10,159 nucleotides of DNA, from the NCBI GenBank assembly GCA_002404795.1, contig DHKK01000063.1, positions 446-10,604 of the forward strand, given 5' to 3'. The DNA is from Clostridiales bacterium UBA4696. Its GTDB lineage: Bacteria; Bacillota; Clostridia; Oscillospirales; Oscillospiraceae. A model generated the notes under the pieces. It was given only the letters and a program-made list of their open reading frames with translations. It was not told where the DNA came from and ran no database searches. Each line of letters opens with the position of its first letter. Position 1 is the stretch's first letter. Positions 5,329-10,159 of this stretch are shown here, in pieces. Made by a program: the position numbers and the translations under genes.

Positions 5329-6559
5329 ATTCGGTCCAATACAGCCCGGTCGTTTTGATGACCGGCTCGGCAGCCAGCAGCATGTTCGCGGCCTCCCGCC
5401 GCGTGAGCGGCGCCTCATAGTTCGATGCGGCCAGCGGGATACCGGCCTCCGAGAGCGCGCTGACGGCGCTCTGTGCCCACGCAGGGACGGCAGAGGCGTC
5501 TTCCCCGGCAAAGACCGCCGCGTCGCCCGGCAGCCGCAGGAGCTTCTGGAGCATGACGGCGGCCTCCGCACGGCTGAGCGTATCTTCCGGGCGGAAGACG
5601 AGTCCTTCCTCCGTCGGCGTGCCGGAGATCATGCCGGACTGGTAGGCCGCGGCCAGATACGGCTGCTGCCACGCGGGCGTCTCCAGCTCGTCGGCAAAGC
5701 CGGTCGAGATGGCGCCATCCGCCTGCTCAAGCCCGGCCAGCTTCATGCATGCGATCAGAAACTCGCCGCGGCTGACGGCGTCGTCCGGCTCAAAGCAGAG
5801 GTTCCCGGCGATGATCCTGCCGGTGTACAGCCCCTGATCCTTGAGCCACATGGCGGCGAAGGCGTCCTTGTCGCCGGACATGTCCTGATACGTCGCCTTG
5901 TCGGCGGGCTTGAGGATGCGGATCTTCACGCAGGCCTCGTTGGAGACGTTTCCGGCCGGGTCCGTCGCGGTGAAGACGAACGAGTCCTTGCCGACCTTGT
6001 TCTTGCCCGGCGTATAGGTGAAGCTGCCGTCGTCATGCAGCTCGACGGTCCCACGCTTCGGCTCCTTGACGAGCTGATAGGTGAGCTTGGCGTCCTCCTT
6101 GTCCTGCGCGCAGAGCGTGCCGGAGTTTGCGATGTTCTTATAGGTTTCCAGCGTTCCATCCTCGCAGACCGGCGCGGTATTCGTGCCGGAGAGGATGCGC
6201 AGGCTGACCGTCACGGCATCGCCGAGCGTCCCGGCGCTGATCGGGCAGTAGACCAGCTCACAGTCAGCCTCGCCGAGGCAGACCGGGCGGAGCTTCAGCT
6301 TTTCCAGCGCGGCCGCGGGCAGGATATCGCCCCGCCGCAGCACGCGGCTGCCGATGCACAGTTCTGCCTGATACGCGGGCGGGACGGCGGAAATGTAGAC
6401 GCCCTCCAGCTCGCTGCTGTCCGAGAAATCAGCGGCGCTGAACTGGTATTCCGAAGTGTGATCCACGGCGATCTCCGCGGCCAGCGCGGGCACGCAGAGC
6501 ATGGCAAGCACCAGCGCCGCAAGAACGGCGGCGCCAAAACAACGGGTGCGGTGTTTCAA
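5327..6559 (-). CDS. Exported surface protein with cadherin/Ig-like domain and SLH repeats
   Basis: This 410-aa protein starts at TTG 6559. AAAGGAGG lies seven bases upstream, and the next residues form a classical signal peptide (KHRTR, hydrophobic core, ALA cleavage near residues 27-28). Residues about 30-125 are unassigned. Residues about 126-216 resemble a bacterial Ig/cadherin-like domain: NTAPVCEDG, then GTVELHDDGSFTYTPG, then DSFVFTATDPAGN. Three S-layer-homology-like repeats follow at about 224-276, 287-341 and 350-398, with FxPDDAVSRGEF, FRPEDTLSRAEA and APLTRREAANML. The SLH region should attach the protein to cell-wall polymer. No catalytic domain is visible, so the role is structural or adhesive at best guess. 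A terminator separates it from the SEDS gene upstream, and I see no clear promoter in the 70-base gap. Confidence 0.88.
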   Translation of the reverse strand: MKHRTRCFGAAVLAALVLAMLCVPALAAEIAVDHTSEYQFSAADFSDSSELEGVYISAVPPAYQAELCIGSRVLRRGDILPAAALEKLKLRPVCLGEADCELVYCPISAGTLGDAVTVSLRILSGTNTAPVCEDGTLETYKNIANSGTLCAQDKEDAKLTYQLVKEPKRGTVELHDDGSFTYTPGKNKVGKDSFVFTATDPAGNVSNEACVKIRILKPADKATYQDMSGDKDAFAAMWLKDQGLYTGRIIAGNLCFEPDDAVSRGEFLIACMKLAGLEQADGAISTGFADELETPAWQQPYLAAAYQSGMISGTPTEEGLVFRPEDTLSRAEAAVMLQKLLRLPGDAAVFAGEDASAVPAWAQSAVSALSEAGIPLAASNYEAPLTRREAANMLLAAEPVIKTTGLYWTE

Positions 6560-6567
6560 AGGGAAAA

Positions 6568-6575
6568 CCTCCTTT
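6568..6575 (-). promoter_or_regulatory. Ribosome binding site that fixes a TTG start
   Basis: AAAGGAGG on the - strand lies seven bases before TTG at 6559. It fixes the SLH-protein start at a TTG; the frame stays open for 77 codons upstream, but those residues look unlike protein and cross a terminator. Confidence 0.85.
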
Positions 6576-6632
6576 AAGATGATTCGGAGGTAGTTTCTGC
6601 GCACAGCGGGAAAATATGCAAGAGAACAAGAA

Positions 6633-6661
6633 AAAACTCCCTCCGCATGGGAGGGAGTTTT
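6633..6661 (-). terminator. Terminator of the SEDS gene
   Basis: AAAACTCCCTCC (6633-6644) pairs perfectly with GGAGGGAGTTTT (6650-6661) around a five-base loop. On the - strand a T6 run ends the stem. It begins ten bases after the SEDS stop codon. Confidence 0.9.
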
Positions 6662-6671
6662 GGAAGACCGC

Positions 6672-7829
6672 TCAGGCCGCCGACAGCGGCGGGCGGATAT
6701 AGCGCGCGTTGCTGTCCGGCGCGGGCCGCATATTGATGCCCGAGACGATGCCCATCGCAAAGAACATCGTGACGAGCGAGCTGCCGCCATAGGAGAAGAA
6801 CGGCAGCGTCAGGCCGATGACCGGCACGAGGCCGATGCACACGCCGATGTTGATGAACACCTGCGCCGTCAGCATACCGGCGATGCCGACGCAGATGAGC
6901 CGGTTCATATAGTTGCCGGATTTGATGCCGACATGGATGATGCGGATGATGATGGCCGTCAGCAGAATGAGCACGGCCATGCAGCCGAGCATGCCAAGCT
7001 CTTCACCGATGGAGGAGAAGATCAAATCCGTGTGCTGGGCGGGGATCGAGCCGCTCTGCACCATCGTCCCGTGGTAGAGCCCCTGGCCGGTGACGCCGCC
7101 GTTCTGCAGCGCACGCAGGCTGCGGTTCATCTGATAGCGCTGGTCCTGCGCCAGCGGGTCGATGCGCGGGTCAAACAGGACCCAGATGCGGCTGCGCCGG
7201 TCATAGCTGAGGAACTGCCACAAAAACGGCGAGGCCACCAGCAGAACTGCTCCCGCACCGAGGAACCACAGCAGGCTCACGCCGCCGACGAATGCCATGA
7301 TGACGAAAATAAACAGATACTGCAGCGCAACGCCGAGATCCTCCGACGCCACAACGATCAGACCGAACATAAAGATCGTGATGAGCGCCAGCCGCAGCAC
7401 CGTCGAGATATGCGAGATCTTGTTCTGCCGGATGCTCATCGTCTTGGCGAGGATCATGATGAACGGGATCTTGCAGATCTCCGCCGGCTGGATGGAAAAC
7501 GGCAGGAAGCTGAAATCCAGCCAGGAGCGGTTGCCGCTTCGAGTGTCGCCGAAGGGGAAGAGCAGCAGGATGAAGATCGCCGAGAAGATCAGCAGCAGCT
7601 CACGCCGCTCCGCAATGATATCCACGTCGATCAGGGTGAACACCACATATAAGATCACGCCGAGGATCAGCGCCAGCGTCTGCGTGCGCACGAACGGCGC
7701 GCTGCCCTTGACGTTCGTCGCGCTGGAGATGACCACGATGCCGAACACGCTGGCGGCGATGCAGAGGCTCAGAAGCACCATATCCGCCCGCCGGACAAAG
7801 CTGCCGATCGCCTTCCAGATCCCATGCAT
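6672..7829 (-). CDS. SEDS-family peptidoglycan glycosyltransferase (RodA/FtsW/SpoVE type)
   Basis: This 385-aa polytopic membrane protein belongs to the SEDS family, which polymerises lipid II into glycan strands with a partner class B PBP. About ten hydrophobic segments span it. Family motifs are GNRSWLDF (99-106), SIQPAEICK (112-120), GGVTGQGLYHG (244-254), QHTDLIFSSIGEELG (265-279) and PFFSYGGSSLV (343-353). Asp268 in the HTD motif corresponds to the catalytic Asp of RodA and FtsW. The ATG at 7829 has AAGGAGG seven bases upstream. No mre genes, PBP or division genes are adjacent, so rod elongation, division and sporulation roles cannot be told apart; overall length and the lack of a long N-terminal extension lean to RodA. 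Confidence 0.93.
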   Translation of the reverse strand: MHGIWKAIGSFVRRADMVLLSLCIAASVFGIVVISSATNVKGSAPFVRTQTLALILGVILYVVFTLIDVDIIAERRELLLIFSAIFILLLFPFGDTRSGNRSWLDFSFLPFSIQPAEICKIPFIMILAKTMSIRQNKISHISTVLRLALITIFMFGLIVVASEDLGVALQYLFIFVIMAFVGGVSLLWFLGAGAVLLVASPFLWQFLSYDRRSRIWVLFDPRIDPLAQDQRYQMNRSLRALQNGGVTGQGLYHGTMVQSGSIPAQHTDLIFSSIGEELGMLGCMAVLILLTAIIIRIIHVGIKSGNYMNRLICVGIAGMLTAQVFINIGVCIGLVPVIGLTLPFFSYGGSSLVTMFFAMGIVSGINMRPAPDSNARYIRPPLSAA

Positions 7830-7880
7830 ACTGCCGCCTCCTTACGTGAAAAATGAGAAAAACATCTGATACAATTCTAC

Positions 7881-7909
7881 AGTATATCAAAAAATGACCG
7901 CCCTGTAAA
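7881..7909 (-). promoter_or_regulatory. Promoter of the SEDS gene
   Basis: On the - strand, -35 TTTACA (7909-7904), a 17-base spacer and -10 TATACT (7886-7881) precede the ribosome binding site by about 35 bases. It is divergent from the tsaE promoter. Confidence 0.8.
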
Positions 7910-7924
7910 CCTGTTTTTTGAGAC

Positions 7925-7940
7925 CGGCAGATTGCTGCCG
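7925..7940. repeat. 16-bp palindrome between divergent promoters
   Basis: CGGCAG (7925-7930) and CTGCCG (7935-7940) are perfect inverted repeats around ATTG. The palindrome sits between the two -35 boxes (7904-7909 and 7949-7954). It could be an operator for either promoter, but nothing else supports that. Confidence 0.4.
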
Positions 7941-7948
7941 ATTGCGGA

Positions 7949-7977
7949 TTGATTTTGGCGGGCCGGTATGGTATAAT
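7949..7977 (+). promoter_or_regulatory. Promoter of the tsaE-tsaB(-upp) unit
   Basis: -35 TTGATT (7949-7954), a 17-base spacer and a perfect -10 TATAAT (7972-7977), extended by TG at 7969-7970, precede tsaE. The predicted start near 7984 leaves a leader of about 28 bases. Confidence 0.88.
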
Positions 7978-8011
7978 GCCACAGATATAATGGGGCAGGT
8001 AGGGGGCTTTT

Positions 8012-8458
8012 ATGATGCAGATCACCACGCACAGCGCCGATGAAACACAGGCGTTGGGGCAGAAGCTGGCCAGTCGTCTGGCACCCGGCGATGTGATCGC
8101 CTACTTCGGGGACCTCGGTGCGGGCAAGACCGCCTTCACCCGCGGTCTCGCGCAGGGCCTCGGTATCACCGGCCCCGTGACGAGCCCGACCTACACCATC
8201 GTCAACGAATATCTCTCCGGCCGCATCCCGCTGTTCCATTTCGATATGTACCGTCTCTCGTCCTCCGACGAACTGTTTGACATCGGCTGGGAGGATTATC
8301 TCTCCCGCGGCGGCGTCTGCGCCGTCGAATGGAGCGAAAACGTGGCCGATGCCCTGCAGGACGTGATCCGCGTCACCATCGAAAAGGACGCAGACGAGCC
8401 TGATACCCGCCACATCACCATCACAGGAGGGCCTCGCTTTGAAGATCCTTGCCTTTGA
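8012..8458 (+). CDS. tsaE: tRNA t6A biosynthesis ATPase TsaE
   Basis: This 148-aa cytoplasmic P-loop protein energises the TsaB-TsaD complex that makes N6-threonylcarbamoyladenosine at position 37 of ANN-decoding tRNAs. It has Walker A GDLGAGKT (33-40), VTSPTYTIVNEY (56-67), HFDMYRL (76-82) and CAVEWSE (103-109), all typical of TsaE, and normal length. Two consecutive ATG codons open the frame; AGGGGG (8001-8006) is five bases from the first and eight from the second, so 8015 may be the true start. The end overlaps tsaB by 20 bases, indicating translational coupling. Confidence 0.96.
   Translation: MMQITTHSADETQALGQKLASRLAPGDVIAYFGDLGAGKTAFTRGLAQGLGITGPVTSPTYTIVNEYLSGRIPLFHFDMYRLSSSDELFDIGWEDYLSRGGVCAVEWSENVADALQDVIRVTIEKDADEPDTRHITITGGPRFEDPCL
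8425..8431 (+). promoter_or_regulatory. Ribosome binding site that fixes the TTG start of tsaB
   Basis: AGGAGGG inside the end of tsaE lies seven to eight bases before TTG at 8439, where TsaB homology begins (MKILAFESS). It supports a TTG start and coupled translation. Confidence 0.88.
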
Positions 8459-9152
8459 ATCCTCGGCCAAGGCCGCAAGCACAGCGCTGCTGTCCGACGG
8501 TCTGCTGCTTGCGGAATATACCCAGAACTCCGGCCAGACGCACAGCCGGACGCTCATGCAGATGGCGAAGGACATGCTCACCAGCTGCGATCTGACGCCG
8601 CAGGATATCGGTGCGGTCGCCGTCGCGGCCGGTCCCGGCAGCTTTACGGGCGTGCGCATCGGTATGGCCTGTGCCAAGGGCTTTGCCTGGGGGCGGCAGC
8701 TGCCGCTCTACGGCGTGTCCACGCTCGAGGCGATGACGCGCGGCGCGGCTTACGCCGACGGGGTCTACTGCGCCTGTATGGACGCGCGGAAGCAGCAGAT
8801 CTACAACGCGGTATTCTCCCTGCACGCCGGGACACTTACCCGCCTGACGGACGACCGCGCGATCGCCATCGACGCGCTCGTACCGGAGCTATCTGAGCAG
8901 CCCGGCCCCATCTACCTGCTCGGCGACGGAGCAAAGCTCGTCTCCGATACGCTTTCAGGCAGCGGTCTGCCGCTCATTCTGCTTCCCGAGCAGCTGCGGC
9001 AGCAGCGGGCGAGCGGCGTGGCACTCTGTGCGATGGACTGCATGCTTGCGGGCGACCCCGGTGATGCGGCGGCCCTGACGCCCAATTACCTGCGCATGGC
9101 GCAGGCCGAGCGCACACGGCAGAATAATCAGGACTTTTATTTGAAAAAATAA
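8439..9152 (+). CDS. tsaB: tRNA t6A biosynthesis protein TsaB
   Basis: This 237-aa protein is the inactive ASKHA-fold partner that pairs with TsaD in t6A37 synthesis. The opening KILAFESS, the QTHSRTLM segment (33-40) and the hallmark GPGSFTGVRIG (65-75), followed by GVSTLEA, are diagnostic. Length is normal and there is no fused RimI domain. The start is TTG, overlapping tsaE by 20 bases. tsaD and rimI, often next in Firmicutes, are absent; upp follows instead. Confidence 0.96.
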   Translation: MKILAFESSAKAASTALLSDGLLLAEYTQNSGQTHSRTLMQMAKDMLTSCDLTPQDIGAVAVAAGPGSFTGVRIGMACAKGFAWGRQLPLYGVSTLEAMTRGAAYADGVYCACMDARKQQIYNAVFSLHAGTLTRLTDDRAIAIDALVPELSEQPGPIYLLGDGAKLVSDTLSGSGLPLILLPEQLRQQRASGVALCAMDCMLAGDPGDAAALTPNYLRMAQAERTRQNNQDFYLKK

Positions 9153-9183
9153 TTGAATAACAGAAAAGACAAAGGAGATCATC

Positions 9184-9831
9184 ATGAGCACGAAAGCATT
9201 TGGAGAACACGTACATGTTATGGATCATCCGCTCGTTGCGCATAAGCTGACGATCATGCGCGATAAGAATACCAGCGTCAAGGACTTCCGCGAGCTGGTC
9301 AGCGAGATCGGTATGCTCATCACCTACGAAGCGACCCGCGATCTGCCCCTCACCACCAAGACCGTGGAGACCCCGATCTGCACGGCGGAGGAGCCGACGC
9401 TCGCCGGTAAGAAGATCGCTGTCGTGCCCATCCTGCGCGCCGGCCTCGGCCTGGTCGACGGTGTCCTGCGCATGGTCCCGTCTGCCCGTGTCGGCCATAT
9501 CGGCATGTTCCGTGACGAAGAGACGCTCGAGCCGCATGTCTATTTCTGCAAAATGCCGAAGGATATCGCCGAGCGCGACATCATGATCGTCGACCCCATG
9601 CTTGCCACCGGCGGCTCTGCCGACGCGGCCATCGCCGAGATGAAAAAGCGCGGCTGCCACAGCATCAAGCTCATGGTCCTCGTCGCAGCGCCCGAAGGCA
9701 TCAAGCTCATCACCTCCAAGCACCCCGACGTCGAGCTCTACTGCGGCGCCGTGGATGAGAAGCTCAACGAGCACGGCTATATCGTCCCCGGCCTCGGCGA
9801 CGCCGGCGACCGGATTTTCGGCACGAAGTAA
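9184..9831 (+). CDS. upp: Uracil phosphoribosyltransferase
   Basis: This 215-aa cytosolic salvage enzyme makes UMP from uracil and PRPP. The PRPP-binding loop is IVDPMLATGGSA (135-146), the uracil-binding tail is HGYIVPGLGDAGDRIFGTK at the C-terminus, and ILRAGLGLVDG (83-93) is the conserved central motif. Start ATG has AAAGGAG six bases upstream. Only 31 bases separate it from tsaB and I see neither a promoter nor a terminator there, so it is probably cotranscribed. No clear terminator follows its stop. Confidence 0.97.
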   Translation: MSTKAFGEHVHVMDHPLVAHKLTIMRDKNTSVKDFRELVSEIGMLITYEATRDLPLTTKTVETPICTAEEPTLAGKKIAVVPILRAGLGLVDGVLRMVPSARVGHIGMFRDEETLEPHVYFCKMPKDIAERDIMIVDPMLATGGSADAAIAEMKKRGCHSIKLMVLVAAPEGIKLITSKHPDVELYCGAVDEKLNEHGYIVPGLGDAGDRIFGTK

Positions 9832-9840
9832 GTCGTTTCC

Positions 9841-9869
9841 TTGACTTTCCTGCCGCTCCGGCTTATAAT
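9841..9869 (+). promoter_or_regulatory. Strong promoter of the Fe-S scaffold-like gene
   Basis: -35 TTGACT (9841-9846), a 17-base spacer and a perfect -10 TATAAT (9864-9869) begin ten bases after the upp stop. The predicted start is near 9876, leaving a 50-base leader before ATG 9927. Confidence 0.88.
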
Positions 9870-9926
9870 GGACCCGTAATAACAGCCATTTCCGGCTTTT
9901 AGAATTCTTGAAAGGAAGACCTGTAT

Positions 9927-10159
9927 ATGATCTATACTGCAGAAGTCAAGCATATGTGCCCGGTTGCCAAGGGTGCATATCACGGCCCGGCTCCCATCCC
10001 CGAAGAGGGCAAGTGGGTCCAGGCAAAGGAAATCAAGGATATCTCCGGCTTTACCCACGGCGTGGGCTGGTGCGCACCGCAGCAGGGCGCATGTAAGCTG
10101 AGCCTGAACATCAAGAACGGCGTCATCGAAGAGGCCCTGGTCGAGACCATCGGCTGCTC
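9927..10159 (+). CDS. IscU/NifU-like iron-sulfur scaffold protein, 5' part
   Basis: The first 77 codons are present and the window edge cuts the rest. Segment ACKLSLNIKNGVIEEALVET (55-74), followed by IGC, lines up with IscU-type scaffold sequence around its Cys-Gly-Asp and GCG motifs, so Cys56 and Cys77 are probable cluster ligands; further cysteines are C11 and C49. The opening HMCPVAKGAYHGPAPIPEEGKW is shared, as I recall, with a clostridial protein annotated as an Fe-S assembly scaffold that is usually followed by a GGGtGRT-family gene. That gene would lie beyond the window. AAAGGA is ten bases before the ATG. The family is fairly clear; the exact role is inferred. Confidence 0.7.
   Translation, partial: MIYTAEVKHMCPVAKGAYHGPAPIPEEGKWVQAKEIKDISGFTHGVGWCAPQQGACKLSLNIKNGVIEEALVETIGC

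Noticed and set aside
4876..5571. 231-codon - strand frame over arsR
   Set aside because: It is antisense to arsR and crosses the bidirectional terminator. No motif is visible.
6660..7652. 330-codon + strand frame opposite the SEDS gene
   Set aside because: It has a His/Asp/Arg-rich composition typical of the complement of a membrane protein gene. It starts inside the SEDS terminator and has no ribosome binding site.
8974..9774. 266-codon - strand frame opposite tsaB and upp
   Set aside because: It spans two unmistakable genes on the other strand and has no motif of its own.
9880..9904. Possible short terminator after upp (AGCC / GGCT then TTTT)
   Set aside because: The stem is only four base pairs and lies inside the leader of the next gene, downstream of its promoter.
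1..10159. CRISPR array, tRNA, rRNA, insertion sequence or prophage genes
   Set aside because: I looked for spaced direct repeats, cloverleaf genes, transposase motifs and terminal inverted repeats and saw none.

Overview
The window is about 10.2 kb of GC-rich, densely coded bacterial chromosome. Third codon positions are strongly biased to G/C, promoters are canonical sigma-A type, ribosome binding sites are strong AGGAGG types, and there is an SLH-domain surface protein, a lipoprotein and a SEDS protein. Together these suggest a high-GC anaerobic Firmicute of the Clostridia, probably Oscillospiraceae-like. That placement is inferred from gene content and style; no marker gene for taxonomy is present.

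Layout, left to right. (1) The 3' end of an unidentified + strand gene with its terminator (1-105). (2) A + strand lipoprotein with a C-terminal extracellular solute-binding domain and no transporter genes beside it (182-2263); a 10-bp inverted repeat overlaps its promoter. (3) A 315-base gap (2264-2578) that is not empty. It holds what looks like a free-standing small RNA gene on the - strand: a consensus promoter followed directly by a compact three-way junction and a U-tract. It also holds a MerR-like promoter on the + strand that points into a large bidirectional terminator. (4) A heavy-metal efflux locus: a Zn/Cd-type P1B ATPase and a separate 72-aa HMA metallochaperone on the - strand, divergent from an ArsR-family repressor (2579-5286). 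(5) Two - strand cell-envelope genes: an exported cadherin-like/SLH protein and a RodA/FtsW-family SEDS protein (5327-7829). (6) A + strand housekeeping run: tsaE and tsaB (overlapping, tRNA t6A modification), then upp (uracil salvage). (7) The 5' end of an IscU/NifU-like Fe-S scaffold gene behind its own strong promoter, cut by the window edge (9927-10159).

How the parts work together. In the metal locus the ArsR protein probably represses the divergent hma-ATPase operon from the AT-rich palindrome just downstream of the operon promoter. A matching 9-base half-site in the arsR leader suggests autoregulation. The HMA protein would bind metal and pass it to the ATPase, which lacks its own N-terminal metal-binding domain. 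tsaE and tsaB supply two of the four t6A37 pathway proteins; tsaC and tsaD must lie elsewhere. The SEDS and SLH genes both act at the envelope, but a terminator separates them.

The observation most worth following is the candidate small RNA at 2301-2370. I do not recognise it as a known RNA family.
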